Of a DNA stretch of 64,000 bases, positions 17,218 to 26,195 are shown one piece after another. The DNA comes from Bacteroidota bacterium. Lineage in GTDB: Bacteria > Bacteroidota > Bacteroidia > Chitinophagales > Chitinophagaceae. The stretch spans positions 236,657 to 300,656 of the forward strand of contig JAFDXY010000016.1 of the NCBI GenBank assembly GCA_018267725.1, in the 5' to 3' direction. The first letter of the stretch is position 1. Each line of letters starts with the position of its first letter. A model generated the notes under the pieces. That model was not told where the DNA came from. It did no database searches and saw only the letters and a program-made list of their open reading frames with translations. The position numbers and the translations under genes were made by a program.

Positions 17218-18753
17218 ATGAAAAATATTAAAAACATTTATTATCTGTTAGCTTTGGTTGCTTCAACCGCCTTATTTACAGGTTGTAAAAAGCAATTAGA
17301 AGAAGTTGCTCCTCAAGATGCTATTAGCATTCAGGCTGCTTTAACAGATGCAAACGCAACGCAAACTCTTTACTACGGAGTTTATGCAAGATTTAGAGCC
17401 TATAACAGCACTTTCTTTAATTTAGGAGAAATGCGTTCAGATATTTGGGCAGATGGTTTATTTACAGAATCTGCAGATGGTACTTCCTTTCAATTATATA
17501 CGCATAATATAAGTAGTACTCAGGTACCTTATAGCAATTGGGCAAGCTTTTACAATTTAATATATCAAATAAACAATTTAATATATGTATTGCCACAAAG
17601 CCCGGTTGATAAAGTAACGCAAGCTAAAGAATTAGCAGAAATGTATGGCTTAAGAGCTTATGTATATTATACCATGTTAAAAACATGGGGCGGTGTGCCA
17701 TTAACAACTGCACCTATTCTTACAATAAATAATGCGGCAGATACTTATAAACCAAGAAGCACACCCGATTCTATTTTGTTGCAAGTAAAAAGTGATATTG
17801 CTCAATCATTACTGTTATATAATGGCAATAATGCTTTTGCAAGTGGTAACAGAGTATATTGGAATCGTGTAGCAACTTTAACTTTAAAAGGCGATGTGTT
17901 TTTATGGTCTGCCACAAATATGAGTGGAGGAACTGCAGATTATACTACAGCATTAGCTGCTTTACAAGAAGTGAAAAATTTAGAAGGTGCAACTTTAAAA
18001 TTAAATGCTGCATATAGTGATAATTTTAATCCTACTAAAAAAGCAAACAATCCTGAAATAATTTTTGCATCAAGTTATGAGCCCAGCCAAGCTAACAACA
18101 CCTATTTTGCTAGTATATTTTCAGTAAATAATATTCAAGCAGCAGGTCTTTCATTTAGCCCGGCACCAACGCCAACTGTTCAATCGGTTTATCCTTATGT
18201 TGGTGGAGCAAACAGAGTGGGAATGTCTCAAACAATGATTAACCGTTTAACTGCAGGACCAACTGATCAACGTATTACTAATAGTTTTAATGTAATGTAT
18301 AGCACTACTTCGCCTTTTCCTGTTAAAAGTGTATTTCTATTGAAATATATTGGTACAGTTTCAGGTACAAGCCAAGTTTATAATAATGATTATCCTATTT
18401 ATCGTTATGCAGATGTAATATTAATGTTGGCAGAAGCCAAAGCTCAATTAGGACAAGATCCTACAAATGAAATTATGCAAATAAGAACAAGAGCTTATGG
18501 CATTGCTGCACCTGCATTTACTAATGGTTCTGTTAATGCAAACATGAATGCAGTTTTAGAAGAAGGATTAAGAGAATTTATTGGTGAAGGAAAACGTTGG
18601 TGGAGTTTACGCAGAGCAGGCGATGCTTACGTTTATGCTAATATTAAACCAACTTATTTATCTACATCAACTGTAGCCAAGTTGTTATTACCAATTAGTT
18701 CAGGTATGATTTTAAACGACCCTTTATTAACTCAAACACCTGGTTATAATTAA
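17218..18753 (+). CDS. SusD/RagB-family glycan-binding lipoprotein
   Basis: 511 residues, starting 18 bases after susC. A lipoprotein signal ends in L-F-T-G-C-K-K. The SusD tetratricopeptide-like core is visible: N-L-I-Y-Q-I-N-N-L-I-Y, L-A-E-M-Y-G-L-R-A-Y-V-Y-Y-T-M-L-K-T-W-G-G-V-P, the D-Y-P-I-Y-R-Y-A-D-V-I-L-M-L-A-E-A segment, and G-E-G-K-R-W-W-S-L-R-R near the C-terminus. It forms the surface lid over SusC and captures glycan. The ligand is inferred from the neighbouring sialidase and NanA genes. Confidence 0.94.
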   Translation: MKNIKNIYYLLALVASTALFTGCKKQLEEVAPQDAISIQAALTDANATQTLYYGVYARFRAYNSTFFNLGEMRSDIWADGLFTESADGTSFQLYTHNISSTQVPYSNWASFYNLIYQINNLIYVLPQSPVDKVTQAKELAEMYGLRAYVYYTMLKTWGGVPLTTAPILTINNAADTYKPRSTPDSILLQVKSDIAQSLLLYNGNNAFASGNRVYWNRVATLTLKGDVFLWSATNMSGGTADYTTALAALQEVKNLEGATLKLNAAYSDNFNPTKKANNPEIIFASSYEPSQANNTYFASIFSVNNIQAAGLSFSPAPTPTVQSVYPYVGGANRVGMSQTMINRLTAGPTDQRITNSFNVMYSTTSPFPVKSVFLLKYIGTVSGTSQVYNNDYPIYRYADVILMLAEAKAQLGQDPTNEIMQIRTRAYGIAAPAFTNGSVNANMNAVLEEGLREFIGEGKRWWSLRRAGDAYVYANIKPTYLSTSTVAKLLLPISSGMILNDPLLTQTPGYN

Positions 18754-18796
18754 AAAATAGTTTATTAGAGCATAATAAGCAGTTAGTTAGAAGTTT

Positions 18797-18826
18797 AATC
18801 CGGATATTTCTATATCCGGATTTTAT
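18797..18826 (+). terminator. Hairpin between susD and nanA
   Basis: A perfect 11-bp stem, AATCCGGATAT (18797-18807) with ATATCCGGATT (18812-18822), a 4-base loop, and a short T run. It can act as an intrinsic terminator or as a processing or stability hairpin that leaves susCD more abundant than the downstream enzymes. Confidence 0.7.
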
Positions 18827-18874
18827 AACATAAAGAATCTTACATTTATTTTTAGTAAGTATAAACAAGTGTCT

Positions 18875-19804
18875 ATGAAAATCAAACATCTTGAGGGTTT
18901 AATTGCTGCTCCTTTTACACCTATGCAAAGTGATGGAGCATTAAACCTACCTCAAATAAAAAATTATTATCATTTCTTAAAATATAATAATGTAAAAGGT
19001 GCTTTTATATGTGGCTCTACCGGCGAGGGCGTTTCTTTATCTCTTAATGAAAAAAAAGCTGTTGCAGAAGCATGGCAGCATTGCTGTAAAAACGATGACG
19101 ATTTTAAAGTAATTATGTTATTAGGTGGCACAAGTATAACAGATTGTAAAGAATTAGCCTTATATGCAAAATCTATTGGTATTTATGCTGTAGCTTTTAC
19201 GGCACCTAATTATTTTAAACCTCCTACGGTTGAGGCTTTAGCAGAATGTTGTATTGAAATTGCAAGCGTTATACCCGATATGCCATTTTATTATTATCAT
19301 ATTCCGGTACTTACGGGTGTTGGCTTTGCTATGTTCGATTTATTAAATTGTTTACATGGTAAACTCCCAAATTTTGCAGGCGTAAAATACACTCACGAAG
19401 ACTTTATGGATTTTTTATCTTGTATTCACTTTAATAATAATCAGTATGATATGCTGTGGGGACGTGATGAGAATATGCTGTCTGCACTTGCTGTAGGTGC
19501 AAAAGGTGCAGTGGGTAGTACGTTTAATTATGCAGCACCTTTATATTATAATTTAATTGATGCATATAATAAAGGAGATTTTGCAACTGCCAGAAAATTG
19601 CAACAACAATCTATTGATATGATTAGGCTATTAGGCAAATACGGCGGAATAGCTACAGGAAAAGCTTATATGAAATTGGTAGGAATAGATTGTGGTGGTT
19701 TTAGATTGCCTGTAAAAAATATGAGCAACGAAAAGTTTATTGAATTTGCTAAAGATGTAGAGGCAGTTTCTTTTCATACCTTTAAATCAGTATCGCCTTC
19801 TTAA
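18875..19804 (+). CDS. nanA: N-acetylneuraminate lyase
   Basis: A class I aldolase of the DapA/NanA superfamily, 309 residues from the ATG at 18875 (a GTG two codons upstream is possible). It cleaves N-acetylneuraminate to ManNAc and pyruvate in the cytoplasm. Visible residues are G-S-T-G-E-G at 47-52 (pyruvate carboxylate binding), Tyr141 in Y-H-I-P-V-L-T-G-V, Schiff-base Lys171 in F-A-G-V-K-Y-T, and the Asp198-Glu199 pair in W-G-R-D-E-N that binds the sialic-acid glycerol tail and separates NanA from DapA. It is the first gene after the susCD hairpin and lies among sialidase, mutarotase and epimerase genes. Confidence 0.94.
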   Translation: MKIKHLEGLIAAPFTPMQSDGALNLPQIKNYYHFLKYNNVKGAFICGSTGEGVSLSLNEKKAVAEAWQHCCKNDDDFKVIMLLGGTSITDCKELALYAKSIGIYAVAFTAPNYFKPPTVEALAECCIEIASVIPDMPFYYYHIPVLTGVGFAMFDLLNCLHGKLPNFAGVKYTHEDFMDFLSCIHFNNNQYDMLWGRDENMLSALAVGAKGAVGSTFNYAAPLYYNLIDAYNKGDFATARKLQQQSIDMIRLLGKYGGIATGKAYMKLVGIDCGGFRLPVKNMSNEKFIEFAKDVEAVSFHTFKSVSPS

Positions 19805-19823
19805 TTTTTTATAAGAACAGTTA

Positions 19824-20987
19824 ATGTTCACAAAACAAAAATTTGCTTTCTTATTTTTTATACAAACCATATTGTTTGTATATAACTCTTATTCCCAACA
19901 CAAAATGATGTATGATGTTAATTGGCGTGTAATTGCATCTTTGCCTGTTTCTGTTTCAGGTTCTTTTTGTGGTGTTAGCAACGGCATGTTAATAGTTGCC
20001 GGCGGTTCTAATTTCCCCGATGCAAAACCATGGCAAGGTGGCAAAAAAAAATATTGGAATAAAATTTATGTAATTGATATTAAAAATAATTATCAATTAT
20101 TATCAGTTCAAGATACTTTAGAAAAAAACATTGCTTACGGAGCATGTGTAAGCACAGCAAATGGTATGGTATGTATGGGTGGAGAAAATGAAACAGGTGT
20201 TTTAAATGATGTTTTTTTATTACGCTGGAATTTAAAAACCAAAAAAATTGAAAAAGAAAAATTACCTTCTTTACCAATTGCTTTAACAAGTTCGTCTGCT
20301 TGCACCTATCAATCAAAAATATTTTTACTTGGCGGAGATAACGGAAAAGAATCTACCAATTCTTTTTTTGAGTTAGATGTAAACGTTGTAAATAAATGCT
20401 GGCAACAACTTCAGGCATTACCGGTTTCTTTATCATTTCCTATATCTGCTGTAAGCTCTCATGCAAAAAATACAAATGTTGTAGTTATTGGCGGAAGATA
20501 TAAAAAACAAAATGAATTAACGCAGTTACACAATTCTGTGTATGCTTATAACTCCTCATTAAAAAAATGGGAAGAGAAAAAAAATATTTGCAATACAGAT
20601 TTTGATTCCTCACATCTTTCAGCCGGAAATATTGTTAGCTTAAATAATGAAAATATTATTGTAATAGGCGGAGATGATGGTAAAACTTTTTCTAAGATAG
20701 AAAAATTTAATATGTTAATTAGCCAAGCGACCAATGAAACCAAAAAAGCAGAATTGGTTGCCCAAAAAATGGAACTCATTAACAATCATAAAGGCTTTAG
20801 TAAAAAAGTTTGGTTGTATAATATTCATACACAACAATGCCTGCCACTATTCGATTTGCCTTTTTCGCCCGTAACAACCAATGCCGTAAAATGGAACGAT
20901 GAAATTTTTATTGCAGGTGGAGAAATAAAACCCGGAGAAAGAACTAACTTAGTTCTGTGTGGTAAAATAACAAGAAAGCATTTATAA
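19824..20987 (+). CDS. Kelch-repeat sialic acid mutarotase (NanM-like, cyclically permuted family)
   Basis: 387 residues with a signal peptide (cut near N-S-Y-S-Q), so probably periplasmic. Six kelch blades are marked by Gly-Gly pairs: I-V-A-G-G-S-N-F-P-D, V-C-M-G-G-E-N-E-T, F-L-L-G-G-D-N, V-V-I-G-G-R-Y, I-V-I-G-G-D-D and F-I-A-G-G-E-I-K-P-G-E-R-T-N. NanM-type enzymes convert alpha-N-acetylneuraminate, released by sialidase, to the beta anomer. The stop codon shares one base with the transporter ATG (TAATG), indicating translational coupling of anomer conversion to uptake. Confidence 0.85.
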   Translation: MFTKQKFAFLFFIQTILFVYNSYSQHKMMYDVNWRVIASLPVSVSGSFCGVSNGMLIVAGGSNFPDAKPWQGGKKKYWNKIYVIDIKNNYQLLSVQDTLEKNIAYGACVSTANGMVCMGGENETGVLNDVFLLRWNLKTKKIEKEKLPSLPIALTSSSACTYQSKIFLLGGDNGKESTNSFFELDVNVVNKCWQQLQALPVSLSFPISAVSSHAKNTNVVVIGGRYKKQNELTQLHNSVYAYNSSLKKWEEKKNICNTDFDSSHLSAGNIVSLNNENIIVIGGDDGKTFSKIEKFNMLISQATNETKKAELVAQKMELINNHKGFSKKVWLYNIHTQQCLPLFDLPFSPVTTNAVKWNDEIFIAGGEIKPGERTNLVLCGKITRKHL

Positions 20988-22234
20988 TGCGAAACTCAAA
21001 ACAATATGCCTGGGTTGTAGTTTTTTTATTGTGGATAGTTGCCTTACTGAATTATATGGATAGGCAAATGCTTTCTACAATGAAAGATGCTATGCAAGTT
21101 GATATAACAGAATTGCAAAAAGCCGAAGCCTTTGGTTTTTTAATGGCAATTTTTTTATATGTGTACGGGTTTATGAGCCCCATTGCAGGAAGCATTGCAG
21201 ATAGAGTTAATCGTAAATGGCTTATTGTTGGTAGTTTATTGGTGTGGAGTGCAGTTACGTTTTGCATGGGTTTAACAAGCAGCTATAATCATTTACTTTG
21301 GTTGCGTGCATTAATGGGCGTAAGTGAAGCTCTCTATATTCCCGCAGGTTTAGCAATGATAACAGATTATCACACAGGTAAAACACGCTCATTAGCTGTT
21401 GGCATTCACATGACGGGTTTATACACCGGTCAAGCATTAGGAGGTTTTGGTGCAACTGTTGCTGCAACTTATTCTTGGCATACAACTTTTCATTGGTTTG
21501 GAATTATAGGAATAATATATGCATTTATTTTAGCATTTGTTTTGTACGATAAAAAAACACAACATCAACCATCATCATCAGAATCTTCACTACATAAAAA
21601 AAATCTTCAAAAATTACCAATAGCAAAAGGGCTAAGTATATTGTTTTCAAACATAGCTTTTTGGGTAATCTTATTATATTTTGCAGCACCAAGTTTGCCG
21701 GGTTGGGCAACAAAAAATTGGTTGCCAACTTTATTTTCCGATAGTTTAAAAATTCCTATGTCAGAAGCAGGCCCTTTATCAACCATTACCATTGCTGTAT
21801 CATCTTTTATAGGAGCCGTTTTTATTGGAGGCCCGCTTAGCGATAAATGGGTACAAAAAAATATTAAAGGTAGAATTTATACAGGTGCTATTGGTTTAGC
21901 CTTAACTATTCCTGCATTAATATTATTGGGTTATGGTCATTCATTTATTACCGTAGTAGGTGCAGCCGTTTGCTTTGGTGTAGGTTATGGTATGTTCGAT
22001 GCTAATAACATGCCCATACTTTGCCAATTTGTTCCTGCAAAATTGCGAGCCACTGCTTACGGATTTATGAACATGGTTGGCGTATTTGCAGGTGCAGCCA
22101 TAACACAAATTTTAGGAAAGTTTAAAGATGAAGGAAATTTTGGTTTTGGTTTTGCTGCGTTAGCTGTAATTGTTGCGTTGGCATTATTGGTTCAGCTAAT
22201 TGTTTTAAAACCAAAAGCTCAAAACATGGAATAA
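20987..22234 (+). CDS. MFS transporter, probable sialic acid carrier
   Basis: 415 residues with twelve hydrophobic segments. The opening A-L-L-N-Y-M-D-R-Q segment and the loop motif G-S-I-A-D-R-V-N-R-K-W fit the anion:cation symporter/sugar-acid branch of the major facilitator superfamily. A cytoplasmic loop rich in His, Ser and Lys (about residues 185-205) separates the two halves. It is co-translated with the mutarotase and flanked by sialidase, so import of N-acetylneuraminate across the inner membrane is the likely job. Substrate is inferred from context. Confidence 0.88.
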   Translation: MRNSKQYAWVVVFLLWIVALLNYMDRQMLSTMKDAMQVDITELQKAEAFGFLMAIFLYVYGFMSPIAGSIADRVNRKWLIVGSLLVWSAVTFCMGLTSSYNHLLWLRALMGVSEALYIPAGLAMITDYHTGKTRSLAVGIHMTGLYTGQALGGFGATVAATYSWHTTFHWFGIIGIIYAFILAFVLYDKKTQHQPSSSESSLHKKNLQKLPIAKGLSILFSNIAFWVILLYFAAPSLPGWATKNWLPTLFSDSLKIPMSEAGPLSTITIAVSSFIGAVFIGGPLSDKWVQKNIKGRIYTGAIGLALTIPALILLGYGHSFITVVGAAVCFGVGYGMFDANNMPILCQFVPAKLRATAYGFMNMVGVFAGAAITQILGKFKDEGNFGFGFAALAVIVALALLVQLIVLKPKAQNME

Positions 22235-22260
22235 TTTTTTATTAAATAAAATATTAATTT

Positions 22261-23451
22261 GTGAAACAAGCTTCAAAACAAAAAGCAACTTCGTTGCGTC
22301 GCACACTTCAACTCTTTGTTACGCTATGCAGCATTTTTTTATACCACAATACTGTGTTTGCACAAAAAGATATTCCCGTTTTTATATCGGGGCAAGATGG
22401 TCATAAAAGTTTTCGTATTCCTGCAATCATAGCATTACCCAACGGAAAAATTCTTGCATTTGCAGAAGGCCGTGTACACAATGCGGGAGATTATGGAGAT
22501 GTAAACATTGTTATGAAAACCAGCAATGATAATGGTTTTACATGGAGTCAATTAAAAACTGTGGTTGATTATGATGCACTACAAGCAGGCAACCCAGCAC
22601 CAGTTGTAGATTTAACAGATCCTGCCTATCCAAAAGGGAGAATATTTTTATTTTATAATACAGGCAACAATCATGAAGGCGAAGTAAGAAAAGGGCACGG
22701 ACTTAGAGAAGTATGGTATAAAACTTCAGTAGATGGCGGAGAAACATGGAGTGAACCTGTTAATATAACTACACAAGTTCACAAGCCTAAACAACCTAAC
22801 ATAAACCCTGCATATAATTTTCCGGAAGATTGGCGTGCTTATGCAAACACTCCGGGGCATGCATTACAATTTGCATGGGGCAAATACAAAGGCAGAATTT
22901 ACATTGCTGCTAATCATTCTTCAAGCAATCCAAAACCAAAAGGAAAAGATTATCAGGCTCATGGTTTTTATACTGATGATCATGGCAAAACATTTCATAT
23001 AAGTGAAACAGTAGATTTAGAAGGTGGCAATGAAAACATGGCTGCACAACTTTCAGGCAACGGATTGATGTTAAACCTTCGCAACCAACAAGGCCATGTA
23101 AAAGCAAGATATATTGCATTAAGTAATAATGGCGGAGAAACATGGTACAAACAATATTTCGATACCAATTTACCCGACCCTGTTTGTCAAGGTTCGCTAC
23201 TTAATATTGGTAAAAAAACATTAGCATTTTGTAATAATGCCGATACCGTAAAACGAAATAATTTAACATTAAGAATAAGTACTAACGATGGCAAAACTTG
23301 GAGCAAAAATTTTCTTATTTACAATAATGATAAAGAAAATGATGCATCTGCTTACTCTGATATTGTTAAACTGAATGAAAACACTATTGGAATTCTTTAT
23401 GAAAAAGATGGTTATTCAAAAATTGTTTTTACTACTATAAAATGGAAATAA
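22261..23451 (+). CDS. nanH: Sialidase (exo-alpha-neuraminidase, GH33)
   Basis: 396 residues from a GTG start, the only start that keeps the signal peptide (cut near T-V-F-A-Q). The sialidase F-R-I-P motif is at 51-54, with its Arg binding the sialic-acid carboxylate, and F-A-E-G-R-x5-G-D-Y-G-D supplies the second Arg and catalytic Asp region. Asp-boxes S-x-D-x-G-x-T-W recur (S-N-D-N-G-F-T-W, S-V-D-G-G-E-T-W, S-N-N-G-G-E-T-W, S-T-N-D-G-K-T-W). A late I-L-Y-E-K-D-G carries the probable nucleophile Tyr. It releases terminal sialic acid outside the cytoplasm. The signal-peptide DNA contains a 16-base word also found at 51174-51189. Confidence 0.94.
   Translation: MKQASKQKATSLRRTLQLFVTLCSIFLYHNTVFAQKDIPVFISGQDGHKSFRIPAIIALPNGKILAFAEGRVHNAGDYGDVNIVMKTSNDNGFTWSQLKTVVDYDALQAGNPAPVVDLTDPAYPKGRIFLFYNTGNNHEGEVRKGHGLREVWYKTSVDGGETWSEPVNITTQVHKPKQPNINPAYNFPEDWRAYANTPGHALQFAWGKYKGRIYIAANHSSSNPKPKGKDYQAHGFYTDDHGKTFHISETVDLEGGNENMAAQLSGNGLMLNLRNQQGHVKARYIALSNNGGETWYKQYFDTNLPDPVCQGSLLNIGKKTLAFCNNADTVKRNNLTLRISTNDGKTWSKNFLIYNNDKENDASAYSDIVKLNENTIGILYEKDGYSKIVFTTIKWK
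22293..22308 (+). repeat. Dispersed word GTTGCGTCGCACACTT, copy 1
   Basis: Identical 16 bases occur at 51174-51189, and similarity continues for about 15 bases (around 9 matches, including a shared TGTTA). Here it encodes part of the sialidase signal peptide (L-R-R-T-L). Confidence 0.5.
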
Positions 23452-23479
23452 AATTTCAATTATATATAAATAGATAAAA

Positions 23480-24658
23480 GTGAATATTGAACAGTTACAG
23501 AGTTTAGAATTATTTTATAAAAATCAATTACTGAATGATACGGTTCCATTTTGGTTTCCGCGTTCATTTGATAAAGAATACGGTGGATATCTTTTAATGA
23601 GAGATGCAAACGGAGATTTGATTGATGATGATAAAGCAGTTTGGATACAAGGAAGAGCCACTTGGTTATTAGCAACATTATACAACACATTCGAAAAAAA
23701 AGATGAATGGTTAGAAGGTGCTAAACTTGGTTATGATTTTTTAAATAAACATTGTTTTGATGTTGATGGGCAAATGTTTTTTCATGTAGCAAGAAACGGA
23801 GAACCTATAAGAAAAAGACGTTATTATTTTTCTGAAACATTTTATGTAATTGCAGCAGCAGCTTATGCAAAAGCAAGTGGAGATAAGGATGCAGCCAAAA
23901 ATGCAAAACGTGTTTTTGAAAATTGTATTGATTATTTAACAGGCAAAAAAAAACTTGCACCAAAATACACAGATACAAGACCAGCAAAAGGTATTGGTCC
24001 GTATATGATAATGATAAACACGGCCCAACAATTAAGAGATAACTTAAATGATACAAGCTACGATAATTTAATTATTGAATGGATTGCTGAAATTGAAAAA
24101 CACTTTGTGAAAGATGATATACAATGTGTAATGGAACAAGTTGCACCAGATGGAAATATCATTAATCATATTGATGGAAGAACTTTAAACCCGGGGCATG
24201 CTATTGAAGGTGCATGGTTTGTTTTGCATGAAGCCGTATATAAAAACAACGATAAAAAATTAATTGAATTAGGTTGTAAAATGTTAGATTATATGTGGGA
24301 GCGTGGATGGGATAAAGAACATGGTGGCATTTTATATTTTAGAGATGTTTACAATAAACCTGTACAAGAATATTGGCAGGATATGAAATTTTGGTGGCCA
24401 CATAATGAAACTATTATTGCAACTTTATTGGCATACTTAATAACCAAAAATGAAAAGTATGCTCAATGGCATAAATTGGTGCATGATTATGCTTACAAAA
24501 AATTTCATGATAAAGAAAACGGAGAATGGTTTGGATATTTACACAGAGATGGAACAATAGCACAAACAGCAAAAGGAAATTTATACAAAGGCCCGTTTCA
24601 TTTGCCAAGACAAGAATGGTACTGTTGGAAAATATTGAACGAATATTTTAATAGCTAA
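23480..24658 (+). CDS. N-acylglucosamine 2-epimerase (AGE/RnBP family)
   Basis: 392 residues from a GTG start, predicted cytoplasmic with no signal. It has the (alpha/alpha)6-barrel pattern of AGE enzymes: F-W-F-P-R-S-F-D-K-E-Y-G-G-Y near residue 23, W-I-Q-G-R-A-T-W, N-P-G-H-A-I-E-G-A-W-F (about 235) and W-W-P-H-N-E-T-I-I-A near 300, where the conserved His residues do the deprotonation and reprotonation. It interconverts ManNAc and GlcNAc, so the NanA product can join the GlcNAc route without a ManNAc kinase, as in Bacteroides-type sialic acid use. Gaps of 28 and 10 bases on either side show operon membership. Confidence 0.9.
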   Translation: MNIEQLQSLELFYKNQLLNDTVPFWFPRSFDKEYGGYLLMRDANGDLIDDDKAVWIQGRATWLLATLYNTFEKKDEWLEGAKLGYDFLNKHCFDVDGQMFFHVARNGEPIRKRRYYFSETFYVIAAAAYAKASGDKDAAKNAKRVFENCIDYLTGKKKLAPKYTDTRPAKGIGPYMIMINTAQQLRDNLNDTSYDNLIIEWIAEIEKHFVKDDIQCVMEQVAPDGNIINHIDGRTLNPGHAIEGAWFVLHEAVYKNNDKKLIELGCKMLDYMWERGWDKEHGGILYFRDVYNKPVQEYWQDMKFWWPHNETIIATLLAYLITKNEKYAQWHKLVHDYAYKKFHDKENGEWFGYLHRDGTIAQTAKGNLYKGPFHLPRQEWYCWKILNEYFNS

Positions 24659-24668
24659 ATGCAAATAC

Positions 24669-26195
24669 ATGAAAAAAATAATTAGCTATTTATTAATTAT
24701 CTTTTTTCAGTGTGTAAACTTACATGCTCAAAAAAATATTATTCAAAAACCTAATATAATTTTTATATGTGCAGATGATTTAGGTTATGGAGATTTAAGT
24801 TGTTACGGTGCAACAAAAATTAACACTCCCAATATTGATGCTTTAGCAGCACAAGGCATTAGGTTTACAAATGCTCATAGCACATCTGCAACTTGTACGC
24901 CATCACGTTATGCACTAATTACAGGGCAATATCCTTGGAGAAAATCAGGAACAAATATTTTGCCCGGAGATGCTGCATTAATTATTCCAACCAATAAAAC
25001 AACACTACCCAAAGTATTTAAAACTGCAGGATATACAACAGGCATTGTAGGAAAATGGCATTTAGGTTTAGGTGATAAAGTAGAAAAAAATTGGAATAAT
25101 GAAATAACTCCTGGCCCAAATGAAGTTGGTTTTGATTATTCATTTATTTTTCCTGCAACAGCCGATAGAGTTCCTACTATTTTTTTAGAAAACCATAAAG
25201 TTGTTGCACTTGATACAACCGATGCTATTGAAGTAAGTTACTCACATAAAGTAGGTAACGATCCAACAGGTTATGAACATCCCGAACTCTTAAAATTAAA
25301 ATCTTCTCCCAATCATGGTCATGACCAAACAATTGTAAATGGTATTGGAAGAATTGGATATATGAGTGGCGGAAAAATAGCAAGATGGGCAGATGAAGAA
25401 ATGCCTTTAACTTTTTTAGAAAAAGCAAAAACATTCATTCAACAAAATAAACAACATCCTTTCTTTTTATATTATGCTTTAACTGAGCCACATGTACCAC
25501 GCATGCCATCAACAATGTTTAAAGGCAAAAGTAAATTGGGTTTAAGAGGCGATGCTATTTTACAATTAGATTGGGCTGTTGGCGAAATTGTAAAACAAAT
25601 AAAATATTTAGGTATTGAAAAAAATACAATAATTATTTTTTCGAGCGATAACGGTCCAGTTTTAAATGATGGTTATCAAGATGGTGCAGTAACTATGTTA
25701 AATGGACATACACCTTGGGGACCTTTACGCGGCGGCAAATACAGTATTTATGAAGCAGGCACCAGAATACCTTTTATAATAAATTGGCCAGAGAAAATAA
25801 AACCACAAACTTCAAATGCTATGATTTGCCAAATAGATTTGTTGGCATCTTTTTCTAATATGTTTCAGCAACAAATTTCTTCAACAGAAAAATTTGATAG
25901 TGAAAATATTTTGAATACGTTGTTGGGGAAAACTCAAAAAGGGCGTTCTGTTTTAGTAGAGCATGGTTATACATTAGCAGTTGTTGATGGAGATTGGAAA
26001 TACATTGCACCTGCAAACGGAAAAAGCTACGATTCATTAACATCTATTGAAACTGGTATTTTATCTAAACCACAATTATATAATTTAAAAAATGATATTG
26101 GAGAGAAGCATAACCTTGCCGAGCAATATCCTGAAAAAGTAAATGAGCTTAAAAAGTTGTTAGATAAAATTAAAACTCAAAAAAACAATGAATAG
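24669..26195 (+). CDS. Type I sulfatase, Cys-type (arylsulfatase A-like)
   Basis: 508 residues with a signal peptide ending near N-L-H-A-Q. The sulfatase signature C-T-P-S-R is at 76-80, Cys76 being the residue converted to formylglycine. A-D-D-L-G-Y-G-D (Asp36, Asp37) binds calcium, V-G-K-W-H-L-G is the conserved Lys/His segment, and F-S-S-D-N-G-P supplies the later metal-site Asp/Asn. It hydrolyses a sulfate ester on a carbohydrate, probably galactose or hexosamine given the neighbours; the exact subfamily cannot be set by eye. It overlaps the second sulfatase by eight bases (ATGAATAG). Confidence 0.92.
   Translation: MKKIISYLLIIFFQCVNLHAQKNIIQKPNIIFICADDLGYGDLSCYGATKINTPNIDALAAQGIRFTNAHSTSATCTPSRYALITGQYPWRKSGTNILPGDAALIIPTNKTTLPKVFKTAGYTTGIVGKWHLGLGDKVEKNWNNEITPGPNEVGFDYSFIFPATADRVPTIFLENHKVVALDTTDAIEVSYSHKVGNDPTGYEHPELLKLKSSPNHGHDQTIVNGIGRIGYMSGGKIARWADEEMPLTFLEKAKTFIQQNKQHPFFLYYALTEPHVPRMPSTMFKGKSKLGLRGDAILQLDWAVGEIVKQIKYLGIEKNTIIIFSSDNGPVLNDGYQDGAVTMLNGHTPWGPLRGGKYSIYEAGTRIPFIINWPEKIKPQTSNAMICQIDLLASFSNMFQQQISSTEKFDSENILNTLLGKTQKGRSVLVEHGYTLAVVDGDWKYIAPANGKSYDSLTSIETGILSKPQLYNLKNDIGEKHNLAEQYPEKVNELKKLLDKIKTQKNNE

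Noticed and set aside
18875..19804. Dihydrodipicolinate synthase (DapA) in place of NanA
   Set aside because: The Asp-Glu pair at 198-199 and the sialic-acid gene neighbourhood favour N-acetylneuraminate lyase.
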